Below the pieces are notes generated by a model that worked only from the letters and a program-made list of their open reading frames with translations, was not told the origin of the DNA and did no database searches. From Polaribacter sp. MED152 (GTDB lineage: Bacteria > Bacteroidota > Bacteroidia > Flavobacteriales > Flavobacteriaceae), in assembly GCF_000152945.2 (NCBI RefSeq), contig NC_020830.1:1870501-1934500 (forward strand): 64,000 nt of DNA, in the 5' to 3' direction. The number at the start of each line of letters is the position of its first letter. The stretch's first letter is position 1. Positions 1 through 8,764 of this stretch are shown one piece after another. A program made the translations under genes and the position numbers.

Positions 1-213
1 GAGGGTTATTTTGCGGATTTAGTTTTAATTGACACCAACAAACCACAAACTGTTTCTAAAGATAATATATTGTATAAATGTGGTTGGTCTCCTTTCGAGG
101 GTACCACTTTTTCATCTACAATTACCCATACTTTTGTAAATGGAAACTTAATGTATAATGAAGGCGTTTTTAACGAAGAAGTAAAAGGAAAACGAATTAC
201 TTTTAATAGATAA
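1..213 (+). CDS. C-terminal end of a dihydroorotase/amidohydrolase-type protein (partial)
   Basis: An open frame enters from the left edge and ends with TAA at 211-213, giving about 70 C-terminal residues. They contain an ADLVLID strand, a CGWSPFEG segment and a final THTFVNG strand. This is how cyclic amidohydrolases of the dihydroorotase group (pyrimidine synthesis) usually end, where the C-terminal beta-sandwich closes after the metal-binding barrel. The catalytic metal ligands lie outside the window, so the enzyme type is inferred from this tail only. The next gene starts 1 base after the stop, which suggests an operon with the DUF4296 lipoprotein. Allantoinase or another amidohydrolase cannot be excluded. 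Confidence 0.75.
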   Translation, partial: EGYFADLVLIDTNKPQTVSKDNILYKCGWSPFEGTTFSSTITHTFVNGNLMYNEGVFNEEVKGKRITFNR

Positions 214-214
214 T

Positions 215-679
215 ATGAAAAAACTAAGCTACCTATTAGCCTTTCTAATATTAAGTTCTTGTACTAGTAATACAATTTTTGAAAAGCCAAAAGATCTTAT
301 ACCAAAAGACACTATGAGTCTTTTGGTACAAGAAATGATGTTGGCTTCTTCTGCAACTTATATTAAGAATAAAAATATGGAAAGGAATATTAATTATATG
401 CCTTTAGTTTACGATAAATTTAAGATTGATAGTGTTCGTTTTCAAACCTCTAATTTATATTACATGTCTAAAATAGATGAGTATAAATTAATTTTTGAGG
501 ATGCAAAGAATAGCTTAAAAGAGCAGAAAGACTATTATGATAAAATTAAATCTACAAAAGATTCTTTAAGGCAAGATTCTATCAAAAAAAATAATCTTAA
601 AAAAAGAGAACTAGATAGTATTGCTAAAAAATTAAAACTAACGGATTCTATTAAAGTTAAGATAAAAACTACTCCTTAA
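215..679 (+). CDS. DUF4296-type lipoprotein
   Basis: A 154-residue protein starts with a lipoprotein signal (MKKLSYLL..., lipobox LSSC with Cys at about 16), so it is probably anchored in a membrane facing the periplasm. The mature part is helical: an N-terminal segment of about 90 residues resembles the DUF4296 family of Bacteroidota, and the tail is rich in Lys, Asp and Ser (KDSLRQDS-like) and probably a coiled coil. The function of the family is not known to me. It follows the dihydroorotase-like gene after 1 base, and its 3' end overlaps the convergent epimerase gene by 11 bases. Confidence 0.75.
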   Translation: MKKLSYLLAFLILSSCTSNTIFEKPKDLIPKDTMSLLVQEMMLASSATYIKNKNMERNINYMPLVYDKFKIDSVRFQTSNLYYMSKIDEYKLIFEDAKNSLKEQKDYYDKIKSTKDSLRQDSIKKNNLKKRELDSIAKKLKLTDSIKVKIKTTP

Positions 680-1670
680 TATAATTCTTACAAGTTCGTT
701 GTATAGTTGCATCTATACTTTCGAACTTGTAATCTATGGCATCAATTACTTTTTGAGAAGAATATTTAGTTACATTGTGTGCACTTCTTGCTGAATACTT
801 AGTTAACAAAGGTGCAACACCATTAATTTTAGATACAAACCAAGATATTCGCCAAGCAAGTTCTGTTTGCCAGGTTTTTACCAATTTATAAGGTCTCTTT
901 TTATCAAAAGCATCAGCTATTTTATAAAAAATTTCTTTGAAAGATTTGTTCTCAGCCACTAAAATAAAGCGTTCATTTTTTAAAGAAGACTCCATAAGCT
1001 GAATCATTGGTTTTACAACATCTTGCACAGCAACAAAACCAGTTATGCCTTCTGTGTAATACTTAAAGCCATTAAAAACTTGTGTAAATAATTTTCCTGA
1101 TCCAGATTTCCAAAAACCACTACCTAAAATTACTCCAGGATTTACAATAATTACATCTACACCTTCCTGGCTGGCTCTCCAAACTTCCATTTCTGCCCCA
1201 AACTTGGTAATAGAGTAACCACTATTATCTTGCTCTTTGTTCCACTCACAATCTTCATCTACCAAATTATCGTTTAAAGCATCACCAACAGCAGCAATAG
1301 AACTTACAAAACAAAACTTTTTAACCTTAGCGTCTATTGCTAAATTCACAAGTATTGCTGTTCCATGAATATTAACTTTTCGCATTTCTCTATAATCTTT
1401 AGAATTAAAAGAAATTAGAGCTGCACAATGAAAAACATGGGTAACATTTGCAAACGCAGGCTTCATAGATGGCACATCTGTAATATCTGCTTTAAACCAT
1501 TTAATTTTAGAAAAAAGTTTTACATCTGAAGTGTAATAAGAAAAGACTTGCTTAACTTTTTTTAGAGAAGCTTCTGTTCTGTAGATTGCCCTTATTTTAT
1601 CATTCTTTACACTTAAATGATACAACAAATGCGAACCAACTAAACCTGTGCCTCCAGTAACTAAAATCAT
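669..1670 (-). CDS. NAD-dependent epimerase/dehydratase (extended SDR)
   Basis: The 333-residue protein has a Rossmann nucleotide-binding motif at the very N-terminus (GGTGLVG, residues 6-12), the SSIAAVG strand near residue 124 and the catalytic YSITK pair Tyr152/Lys156 of extended short-chain dehydrogenases. It resembles the dihydroflavonol-4-reductase/3-beta-HSD-like branch rather than a named sugar epimerase, so the substrate is unknown. No signal peptide is present, so it is cytoplasmic. It is divergent from tyrS (about 62 bp between starts) and converges with the DUF4296 gene, overlapping it by 11 bases. Confidence 0.85.
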   Translation of the reverse strand: MILVTGGTGLVGSHLLYHLSVKNDKIRAIYRTEASLKKVKQVFSYYTSDVKLFSKIKWFKADITDVPSMKPAFANVTHVFHCAALISFNSKDYREMRKVNIHGTAILVNLAIDAKVKKFCFVSSIAAVGDALNDNLVDEDCEWNKEQDNSGYSITKFGAEMEVWRASQEGVDVIIVNPGVILGSGFWKSGSGKLFTQVFNGFKYYTEGITGFVAVQDVVKPMIQLMESSLKNERFILVAENKSFKEIFYKIADAFDKKRPYKLVKTWQTELAWRISWFVSKINGVAPLLTKYSARSAHNVTKYSSQKVIDAIDYKFESIDATIQRTCKNYIKE

Positions 1671-1732
1671 ACTACGAATTTAGCATATTTTGGTTGATAA
1701 AGTTATATTTGCCAACTGATAAATTGATTACA

Positions 1733-3025
1733 ATGAAGAATTTTATTGAAGAGTTACAATGGAGAGGAATGTTACATGATAGCATGCCAGGAACTGAAGA
1801 ACATTTGTTAGAAGAAATGCGAAGTGCGTATGTGGGTTTTGATCCTACAGCAGATTCTTTACATATTGGAAATTTAGTGCCTATAATGTTATTAGCTCAC
1901 TACCAAAGATGTGGTCATAGGCCAATTGCTTTAGTAGGTGGTGCAACAGGTATGATTGGTGATCCTTCAGGAAAATCTGCAGAGCGTAACTTGTTAGATG
2001 AAACAACTTTAAGACACAATCAAGAATGTGTTAAAGCTCAATTGGGTCATTTTTTAGATTTCACATCTAATGAAAAAAATGCAGCCATTTTAGTAAATAA
2101 CTACGATTGGATGAAAGACATTTCTTTCTTAGAGTTCATTAGAGATATTGGTAAACATATTACTGTAAATTATATGATGGCCAAAGATTCTGTTAAAAAC
2201 AGAATTAGCTCTGAATCTAAAGATGGTATGTCTTTTACGGAATTTACTTATCAAATGGTACAAGGTTATGACTTTTTACATTTGTTTAGAGAGAATAGTA
2301 CTACAATTCAAATGGGAGGATCAGATCAATGGGGAAATATAACTACTGGAACTGAACTTATTCGTAGAATTGGTAATGGAAAAGGTTATGCCATAACTTG
2401 CCCATTAATTACTAAATCTGATGGATCTAAGTTTGGAAAATCTGAAGGTGGTAATGTTTGGTTAGATGCCAATAGAACATCACCTTACAAATTTTATCAA
2501 TATTGGTTAAATACTTCTGATGAAGATGCTGAAAAGTATATTAAAATATTTACGTTCTTAGACAAAGAAACTATAGATGCTTTAGTTGCAGAGCATAAAG
2601 AAGCACCTCATACAAGAATTCTACAAAAACGTTTAGGAGAAGAAGTTACAGTACTTGTGCATGGAAAAGATGAATATGAAAAAGCTATAAAAGCTTCTAA
2701 TATTTTGTTTGGTAAATCTACAGCATCTGACCTGAAATCTTTAGATGAAAAAACCTTACTAGATATTTTTGATGGTGTACCTCAGGCAACAGTAACTGCT
2801 TCTTTGGTAGAAAATGGTTTAGACATGATAGCTGCATTGGCTGCAGAAACTAATTTCTTAAAATCTAATGGTGAAGCAAGGAGAGCATTAAAAGAAAATG
2901 CAATATCTGTAAACAAAGAAAAGGTTAAAGAAGATTTTGTGATTACAAAAGAAGATTTAATCGATAAGAAATACGTGCTTCTACAAAGAGGTAAAAAAAC
3001 ATATTACTTACTAATTGTAGCATAA
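1733..3025 (+). CDS. tyrS: Tyrosyl-tRNA synthetase
   Basis: This enzyme charges tRNA-Tyr with tyrosine. From the ATG at 1733 the protein is 430 residues, a normal bacterial length. The class I signatures are clear: HIGN at residues 44-47 and KFGKS at 233-237, followed by an S4-type RNA-binding domain at the C-terminus (about 365-430). The frame is open up to a TTG at 1694, but the extra 13 residues are not expected in the family, and [12 protein letters not shown] is the usual N-terminus, so I chose 1733. A strong palindromic terminator follows the stop codon directly. Confidence 0.96.
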   Translation: MKNFIEELQWRGMLHDSMPGTEEHLLEEMRSAYVGFDPTADSLHIGNLVPIMLLAHYQRCGHRPIALVGGATGMIGDPSGKSAERNLLDETTLRHNQECVKAQLGHFLDFTSNEKNAAILVNNYDWMKDISFLEFIRDIGKHITVNYMMAKDSVKNRISSESKDGMSFTEFTYQMVQGYDFLHLFRENSTTIQMGGSDQWGNITTGTELIRRIGNGKGYAITCPLITKSDGSKFGKSEGGNVWLDANRTSPYKFYQYWLNTSDEDAEKYIKIFTFLDKETIDALVAEHKEAPHTRILQKRLGEEVTVLVHGKDEYEKAIKASNILFGKSTASDLKSLDEKTLLDIFDGVPQATVTASLVENGLDMIAALAAETNFLKSNGEARRALKENAISVNKEKVKEDFVITKEDLIDKKYVLLQRGKKTYYLLIVA

Positions 3026-3031
3026 ATAAAA

Positions 3032-3061
3032 AAAAGAGCTAAAACTAGTTTTAGCTCTTTT
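3032..3061. terminator. Bidirectional terminator between tyrS and the YHS gene
   Basis: This is a perfect 30-base palindrome with a GAGCTAAAAC half-stem, flanked by an A-run on the left and ending in TTTT on the right. It lies 6 bases after the tyrS stop and before the stop of the convergent YHS gene. Such a hairpin with U-tracts in both directions would serve both genes. Confidence 0.85.
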
Positions 3062-3087
3062 AATACACAAGATATATAGAATCAACA

Positions 3088-3546
3088 TTAATTGTTGATG
3101 AATTTTTGCCAATTTAAATCTGCCTTTTCAAGTAATTCTTCTGCACCTTGCTTTAACCAAAGTTGTAGCGTATTGGTTTTACCTTTATTATAAAATAAGT
3201 ATAATTTGCCTTCTCTAATCTCAAAAGTATTAGGGTTTACACTTACTTTTTTTCCTTTAACAGCTATTGCATACGCACAATAACCTCCATATTTTGGAAT
3301 ATATTTTTCTGGATTCGATTTAAATAAAGCTAAATTTTCTTTGTTCGAAAATTTAAAATTAACAGTATCGTATGTAATAGAAAATTCTTTATTACCCTCT
3401 ATAGCCTTGCTTTCTGTGAAATAAGCAACAACATCAAAACCCTCTGCTACATAGCCTTTTTTAGTATTATAATCTATACTTTGAGCGGAAATAACAGATG
3501 AAAATGTTAAGCATACTATTACTATAAACTGTTTCATCGAATTCAT
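3088..3546 (-). CDS. YHS domain protein, exported
   Basis: A 152-residue protein with an N-terminal signal peptide (MKQFIVIVCLTFSSVISAQ) and one YHS domain covering about residues 30-130. The domain shows the DVVAYF strand, the FSNKENLALFKSNPEKYIPKYGGYCA block and a conserved Cys before AYAIAVKG. YHS domains are small modules found in metal-handling and oxygenase-associated proteins. Stand-alone periplasmic forms are common in marine bacteria, and their role is unsettled. The first Met (3546) is three residues before a second Met, and either could be the start. Convergent with tyrS. Confidence 0.85.
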   Translation of the reverse strand: MNSMKQFIVIVCLTFSSVISAQSIDYNTKKGYVAEGFDVVAYFTESKAIEGNKEFSITYDTVNFKFSNKENLALFKSNPEKYIPKYGGYCAYAIAVKGKKVSVNPNTFEIREGKLYLFYNKGKTNTLQLWLKQGAEELLEKADLNWQKFINN

Positions 3547-3652
3547 CTAAAGAATAGTCGATAAAAAGTAGGCTGCATTACAACTTCTATTAAAAAATTG
3601 CAAAAAAAATCCTGAAAAGAAAAGTGCTAAGATATTTAGATAAAACTAACTT

Positions 3653-4108
3653 TTATTTACGTTCTAGAGCCTTTTGTAAATACTCATTTTGCTTCTCTAA
3701 AAGCTCGTTAGTTTTATTCATTAATTCGATATTTTTAGGAGTTGTTACTGTTTTATTTTTAGGGTCTTCAGCTTTCTTTTTCATTGAGTTCATTACTCTA
3801 ACTACTAAAAAAACAGTAAAAGAAATCACTAAAAAATCTACGCCTGCTTCAATTAATTTTCCATAACCAATGGCTACTTCTTCAATTTTAGGTTTCCCTT
3901 CTGCAACAATTGCTTCTCTAATAACGTATTTTCTATTTTCCCAATTTACACCATCTGTCATGTAAGTTAATGGTGGCATTAAAACTTCTTTAACCAAAAC
4001 ATTAACCACTTTATTAAAAGCAGTACCAATAATTACACCAATGGCAATATCAATCATATTACCTTTTACAGCAAAGTCTTTAAAATCTTGTAATAGCTTA
4101 AATTTCAT
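3653..4108 (-). CDS. mscL: Large-conductance mechanosensitive channel
   Basis: MscL opens under extreme membrane tension and releases solutes during hypo-osmotic shock. This 151-residue protein has the family's N-terminal amphipathic helix (FKDFAVKGN), the first pore helix with the MIDIAIGVIIGTAFNKVV motif, a periplasmic loop, a second membrane helix (about 95-115) and a charged cytoplasmic C-terminal helix. It is slightly longer than E. coli MscL (136 residues) because of the loop and tail. The LuxE-like gene lies 7 bases upstream in the same direction, so the two may be co-transcribed. Confidence 0.95.
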   Translation of the reverse strand: MKFKLLQDFKDFAVKGNMIDIAIGVIIGTAFNKVVNVLVKEVLMPPLTYMTDGVNWENRKYVIREAIVAEGKPKIEEVAIGYGKLIEAGVDFLVISFTVFLVVRVMNSMKKKAEDPKNKTVTTPKNIELMNKTNELLEKQNEYLQKALERK

Positions 4109-4115
4109 ATTTGTT

Positions 4116-5090
4116 TTATAATACCATTAAATTACAACCTCTAATATCAGAATTATCAAATCTTCCAATAATTTCGAAAGTATTGTTTTCATGAACTTTT
4201 CCTAAGTCTTGAGTGGCTATAAATGAACATGAATTATAATTTGCCAAATCAATTACGTTTATTCCACCTGTTTTGCCTTTTTCTAAAACGGTTAGTGCAT
4301 CTTCTGTATCTCTTGTTAGAATTTTCATCCAAGGTGGCGTTTCAAAAATTCCATTCCCTTTAGAATATCCTTGGCTTAGCAATTCTGTCATTCCATATTC
4401 AGAATGAATTTCATTTACATTAAAGCCATTTTGTAAAAGCATATGTAATTCATTTCTAATCAACTCTTTTCTTCTACCTTTCATTCCACCAGTTTCCATA
4501 ACAATGGTGTTTTTTAGATTAAAATTGTGTTTTTCAACCAAATCTAAAAGCGCAAAAGAAACCCCAATTAGTAAAATTTTCTGACCTTCATTATCTAATT
4601 TTACCAACTTTTGAGCTAAATCATCTAGATTATTAAGATAAAATCCACTGTGAATATTTTCACTTTTTTGAATTAAATCGTTTACCATATATACTAAAGA
4701 AGACCCTTTTCTCTCTAGATAATTGGGTAATAGCGCAAGAACCACATACTCCTTAATATCTCCATAAAAATGATGAAATCCTTTTAAGTAACTTTCTTCG
4801 TAAAGTGAAACGTCAGTTACATAATGTTTACTTGTAACACTTCCTGTAGTGCCAGAGCTCGTAAAAACTTCATCAATTTCTTCTAAAGAAGACAGTACTT
4901 TTCTGGATTTAAAAAACTGAATGGGCAAAAAAGGAATATCTTCAATTTTAGTAATATCTGAAGGATGAACATATAACAGATCGCAAAAAGATCGATATAC
5001 CTTATTGTTTTTAAATTGATGTTTAAAAACATTTAAAGCATTTTTTGTAAATTGCTGTTCAGTTTTTATATTTAAGAGCTCGTTTTTCAT
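4116..5090 (-). CDS. LuxE/PaaK-like acyl-protein synthetase (adenylate-forming)
   Basis: The 324-residue protein belongs to the LuxE acyl-protein synthetase branch of adenylate-forming enzymes. The phosphate-binding loop TSSGTTG sits near residue 90, and the HSEYGMTEL segment corresponds to the adenylate-binding A5 motif (YGxTE). LuxE activates fatty acids as acyl-AMP in the bioluminescence reductase complex, but no luxC, luxD or luxAB gene is nearby, so this is a stand-alone member of unknown acyl substrate. It lies 7 bases upstream of mscL. Cytoplasmic, no signal peptide. The family call is firm; the biological role is open. Confidence 0.8.
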   Translation of the reverse strand: MKNELLNIKTEQQFTKNALNVFKHQFKNNKVYRSFCDLLYVHPSDITKIEDIPFLPIQFFKSRKVLSSLEEIDEVFTSSGTTGSVTSKHYVTDVSLYEESYLKGFHHFYGDIKEYVVLALLPNYLERKGSSLVYMVNDLIQKSENIHSGFYLNNLDDLAQKLVKLDNEGQKILLIGVSFALLDLVEKHNFNLKNTIVMETGGMKGRRKELIRNELHMLLQNGFNVNEIHSEYGMTELLSQGYSKGNGIFETPPWMKILTRDTEDALTVLEKGKTGGINVIDLANYNSCSFIATQDLGKVHENNTFEIIGRFDNSDIRGCNLMVL

Positions 5091-5163
5091 TTTCTGAAAA
5101 CAAAAATAGCACTTAAAGTAAAATTTGATGTTATTTTATAAAGAAACTTAAAAAGTAAAACCT

Positions 5164-5559
5164 ATGAAAAAGTTTGCCCTAATAATTTTGAGTTTGTTCG
5201 TTTTAAGCTGTAGTGAAGAGGAACCTCTTTTTGAATTTAGCACTTTACCTATAGATGAGGCAAAAACTCCTGTAAGTTTTACCTACAAAACTTCAGACAC
5301 AATTGTACTAAAATACACTTTACCTAATGCTTGTTTTTCATTCAATAATGTCTATTATGAATATGATAGAAATTCTAGAATTGTAGGAATTAACGTTATA
5401 AAAGATTTGGAAAAAACGTGTAATCAGGCAACTATAGAAAAAGAAATAAAATTGCCAATTCATGTTTTACAAGAAGAAGATTATATTTTTAAATTTTACA
5501 AAGGAAAAGATGCAAATGGCGACCTAATTTTTGAGGAAATTACAGTGCCCGTAAATTGA
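5164..5559 (+). CDS. Small lipoprotein of unknown function
   Basis: A 131-residue protein with a lipoprotein signal (MKKFALIILSLFVLSCS; Cys at 16). The mature part looks all-beta, with two Cys residues (in NACFSF and KTCNQ) that could form a disulfide. I do not recognise a named domain; proteins like this are common in Flavobacteriaceae. It is a single gene, divergent from the LuxE-like gene and followed 77 bases later by another small unknown gene on the same strand. Confidence 0.65.
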   Translation: MKKFALIILSLFVLSCSEEEPLFEFSTLPIDEAKTPVSFTYKTSDTIVLKYTLPNACFSFNNVYYEYDRNSRIVGINVIKDLEKTCNQATIEKEIKLPIHVLQEEDYIFKFYKGKDANGDLIFEEITVPVN

Positions 5560-5636
5560 TAAAAACACAAAAAAATAATTTTTATTTAAAGAAAAATTAA
5601 TATTATTGCAAAGAAATAACATAAATCCCCTATATA

Positions 5637-5981
5637 ATGCAATTAGAATATTCTACCTACAGAACGTTAAGTGGCGTTAAAGAAGTCTTAGAAATTCCAA
5701 GAAAAAAACCAACTCAATGGATAGTTTACTTGGATAATCAACCAAAATTTTACGTAGATTTTTTCGATTTAGCAAACGAATCTAATGCTATGATGAATAG
5801 TTTAGTTTTATGCGGAAAAAGAGATATTAGAGATGTTTTACAAGTTATTGGTAAACGTAACAATGTAAAATTATCTATACCTTCAATTTCCAGAATCGGA
5901 ATTAAAAAGAAGATAAATTCTATTCGTAAAAATATTAACCTAGATCCTTTACCAGAAGAATGGTTAAGCTATTCTTTATAG
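5637..5981 (+). CDS. Conserved-looking 114-residue protein of unknown function
   Basis: The protein has no signal peptide or membrane helix. It starts with a predicted strand-rich part (QWIVYLDNQPKFYVDFFD) and ends with a basic helical tail (KKKINSIRKN) and PLPEEW. I do not recognise the family. The basic, Ile/Lys-rich C-terminal half would suit nucleic-acid or partner-protein binding, but that is speculation. Its 3' end overlaps the convergent isoaspartyl peptidase gene by 13 bases. Codon use and ATG start look normal for the region, so I believe it is a real gene. Confidence 0.6.
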   Translation: MQLEYSTYRTLSGVKEVLEIPRKKPTQWIVYLDNQPKFYVDFFDLANESNAMMNSLVLCGKRDIRDVLQVIGKRNNVKLSIPSISRIGIKKKINSIRKNINLDPLPEEWLSYSL

Positions 5982-7045
5982 ATTTTAATTACCAAATCAC
6001 CTTTATCATTCATTGATGCTCTATACATACCAGCTGTATTGAACTCAAATGACATGTAGCCATTTTTGTCTAGAGCAACAACACCACCTGTACCTCCTAA
6101 TTTAGTGAGTTTGTTTTGAATAACATCTTGTGTGGCTTGTTTTAAGGTTTTTTGTTGATATTCCATTTGAGCAGAAATATCGTAAGCAACTTGGCTTCGA
6201 ATAAAATACTCACCCCAACCTGTGGAAGAAACTCCACAGGTTGCGTTATTTGCATACGTACCAGAACCTATAATTGGTGCATCACCAATTCTACCCCATC
6301 TTTTATTAGTCATACCACCTGTAGAAGTACCAGCAGCAATATTTCCGTTTTTATCTAGAGCCACACAGCCAACTGTACCAAACTTTGCGTTTTTTATATC
6401 AGCGTCATAAAAAGCAGCAGTCTTATCATCATGATCTAACTCTGTCTTTTCTCTTTCCTTAATTCTTTCTAAAGACTTAAATCTTCTTTCGGTATAAAAA
6501 TAGCTTGGATCTACAATTTCTAAACCTTTTTCTTTAGCAAATATACTTGCACCATTACCTGAAAGCATTACATGATCTGAATCTGTCATTACTTTTATAG
6601 CCAATTCTATTGGACTTTTAACATCTGTTACTCCAGCAACAGCTCCTGCATTTAGAGTGTTACCATCCATAAAAGAAGCATCCAATTCATTTGTGCCAAA
6701 ATTTGTAAAAACAGCACCTTTACCAGCATTAAATAAAGGAGATTCCTCCATTACTTGAATGGTTTTCATAACAGCTTCTTGACTAGTTCCTCCATTTTTA
6801 AGAATGGTATGCCCAACCTTTATCGCTTCCTCTAATTTTGCTTTGTATTCAACCTCTTTTTCATCAGACATATTTTTCTTTAAAATCGTTCCTGCTCCTC
6901 CATGAATAATGATAGCAAAATCATTGATTTTTTCTTGAGAAGTAGCATCAATAGTAGATGTGACATCCTTTCCTGAATTTTGGGTTGATGTATTACAACC
7001 AATCAATAGCACTATTAAAGCAAATAGAATCGTAAATTTTTTCAT
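5969..7045 (-). CDS. Isoaspartyl peptidase/L-asparaginase (Ntn hydrolase), lipoprotein
   Basis: This is a plant-type asparaginase (family T2). Such precursors cut themselves before a Thr that becomes the N-terminal nucleophile of the beta chain, then hydrolyse isoaspartyl dipeptides or asparagine. The GTVGCVALD motif carrying that Thr is present, followed by the GTSTGGMTNKRWGRIGD substrate-binding segment and GSGTYA. The alpha part has IIHGGAG. At 358 residues it is longer than the cytoplasmic forms because of an N-terminal lipoprotein signal (lipobox LIGC, Cys at 17), so it acts outside the inner membrane. Convergent with the 114-residue gene, divergent from the ALDH gene. Confidence 0.9.
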   Translation of the reverse strand: MKKFTILFALIVLLIGCNTSTQNSGKDVTSTIDATSQEKINDFAIIIHGGAGTILKKNMSDEKEVEYKAKLEEAIKVGHTILKNGGTSQEAVMKTIQVMEESPLFNAGKGAVFTNFGTNELDASFMDGNTLNAGAVAGVTDVKSPIELAIKVMTDSDHVMLSGNGASIFAKEKGLEIVDPSYFYTERRFKSLERIKEREKTELDHDDKTAAFYDADIKNAKFGTVGCVALDKNGNIAAGTSTGGMTNKRWGRIGDAPIIGSGTYANNATCGVSSTGWGEYFIRSQVAYDISAQMEYQQKTLKQATQDVIQNKLTKLGGTGGVVALDKNGYMSFEFNTAGMYRASMNDKGDLVIKIYKE

Positions 7046-7155
7046 TTAATTGTTATATTTTAAACAAATAACATTGTTTTTGTTAATTTTTTATATGTAT
7101 CTTTTTATTCGTAAATTCGTTCTTCGAATTTAAACAACTAAAATTAGACTACAAA

Positions 7156-8697
7156 ATGACAAATTTTGGAATAACTGAAGTATTGCAACAATTAGGTTTA
7201 AAAGATATAAATGAAGGTACATCTACTGGTTCAAATAACTTCTCGAATGGAGAAATTATTGAATCGTTTTCTCCTGTAGATGGTAAATTAATTGGTAAAG
7301 TAAAAACAACTACCAAAGAAGATTATGAAAAAGTAATTACAACTGCAACAAAAGCCTTTTTAACTTGGAGAGATAAACCTGCTCCTCAAAGAGGAGAAAT
7401 TGTACGTCAGTTTGGAAATAAATTAAGGGATTTAAAAGAACCATTGGGTAAACTAGTTTCTTATGAAATGGGAAAATCTTTACAAGAAGGTTATGGTGAG
7501 GTACAAGAAATGATTGATATCTGCGATTTTGCAGTGGGTTTATCTCGCCAATTAAATGGGCAAACCATTCCTTCTGAAAGACCAGGCCATGTTATGAGAG
7601 AACAGTGGCATCCTATAGGCGTTGTTGGTATTATTTCTGCATTTAATTTTCCTGTTGCTGTTTGGGCTTGGAATACTGCTTTAGCTTGGATTTGTGGTGA
7701 TGTTTGTATCTGGAAAGCTTCTGAAAAAGCACCTTTATGTGCGGTAGCTTGTCAAAATATAATTGCAGACATTTTAAAAGAAAATAATTTACCTGAAGGT
7801 ATTTCTTGTATTATTAATGGTGATTATAAAGTTGGTGAAATGATGACTACAGATAGTAGAATTCCTTTAATTTCAGCCACAGGATCTACAAGAATGGGTA
7901 GAATTGTTGGTGCAACTGTTGCACAACGCTTTGGAAAATCTTTATTAGAATTGGGTGGTAATAACGCAATCATTATAACACCAACTGCAGATTTAAAAGT
8001 AGTTGTGCCTGGTGCAGTATTTGGTGCGGTTGGTACTTGTGGCCAAAGATGTACTTCTACAAGAAGACTTATTATACATGAATCTGTTTATGATAAAGTA
8101 AAAGATGCTATTGTTGGTGCTTACAAGCAAATTAAAATTGGTAATCCTTTAGATGAAAATAATCACGTTGGTCCTTTAATTGATAAAGACTCTGTGAATA
8201 CCTATTTGGCTGCCATTGAAAAAGCGAAAGACGAAGGTGGAAATGTAATTGTAGAAGGTGGCGTTTTAGATGGCGAAGGTTACGAATCTGGATGCTATGT
8301 AAAACCTGCAATTATAGAAGCAGAAAATGATTATGAAATTGTTCAGCATGAAACTTTTGCACCAATTTTATACTTAATGAAATATTCTGATGGTGTAGAA
8401 AATGCAATTGCCAAACAAAATGGAGTAGCTCAAGGATTATCTTCTGCAATTATGACCAATGAAATGAAAGAAGCAGAGAAATTCTTGTCTTACGCAGGTT
8501 CTGATTGTGGAATTGCCAATGTTAATATTGGTACTTCTGGTGCTGAAATTGGTGGCGCTTTTGGTGGCGAAAAAGAAACTGGTGGAGGACGTGAATCTGG
8601 TTCTGATGCATGGAAAGTTTACATGCGTAGACAAACAAATACTATTAATTATTCAGACGAATTACCTTTAGCACAAGGAATTAAATTTGATTTATAA
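7156..8697 (+). CDS. Aldehyde dehydrogenase of the ALDH7 (aminoadipate-semialdehyde) type
   Basis: A 513-residue NAD(P)-dependent aldehyde dehydrogenase. The active-site Cys is C299 in GQRCTSTRR and the general base is E265 in LELGGNN. The cofactor-binding SATGSTRMG stretch precedes them. The overall sequence, with its GEIVRQFGNKLR start and GCYVKPAI, matches the ALDH7/antiquitin group, which oxidises 2-aminoadipate semialdehyde (piperideine-6-carboxylate) in lysine breakdown. No other lysine-pathway gene is adjacent, so the substrate is inferred from family resemblance only. A clear terminator follows. Confidence 0.88.
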   Translation: MTNFGITEVLQQLGLKDINEGTSTGSNNFSNGEIIESFSPVDGKLIGKVKTTTKEDYEKVITTATKAFLTWRDKPAPQRGEIVRQFGNKLRDLKEPLGKLVSYEMGKSLQEGYGEVQEMIDICDFAVGLSRQLNGQTIPSERPGHVMREQWHPIGVVGIISAFNFPVAVWAWNTALAWICGDVCIWKASEKAPLCAVACQNIIADILKENNLPEGISCIINGDYKVGEMMTTDSRIPLISATGSTRMGRIVGATVAQRFGKSLLELGGNNAIIITPTADLKVVVPGAVFGAVGTCGQRCTSTRRLIIHESVYDKVKDAIVGAYKQIKIGNPLDENNHVGPLIDKDSVNTYLAAIEKAKDEGGNVIVEGGVLDGEGYESGCYVKPAIIEAENDYEIVQHETFAPILYLMKYSDGVENAIAKQNGVAQGLSSAIMTNEMKEAEKFLSYAGSDCGIANVNIGTSGAEIGGAFGGEKETGGGRESGSDAWKVYMRRQTNTINYSDELPLAQGIKFDL

Positions 8698-8723
8698 AAG
8701 TTAAACATTCCCCAACTTTTGAG

Positions 8724-8755
8724 ACCAACTCTAATTGTATAGAGTTGGTTTTTTT
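8724..8755 (+). terminator. Rho-independent terminator after the ALDH gene
   Basis: A 10-bp perfect stem (ACCAACTCTA paired with TAGAGTTGGT, loop ATTGTA) is followed by six T bases, 27 bases after the stop codon at 8697. Confidence 0.88.
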
Positions 8756-8764
8756 AATTGATAT

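Noticed and set aside
1704..1711. -7 box TATATTTG before tyrS as a full promoter
   Set aside because: There is no TTTG at 19-21 bases upstream (the nearest is 11 bases away), so only half of the promoter pattern is met.
3624..3866. An 80-residue plus-strand frame over the end of mscL
   Set aside because: It lies antisense to a well-conserved gene and has only a generic hydrophobic stretch.
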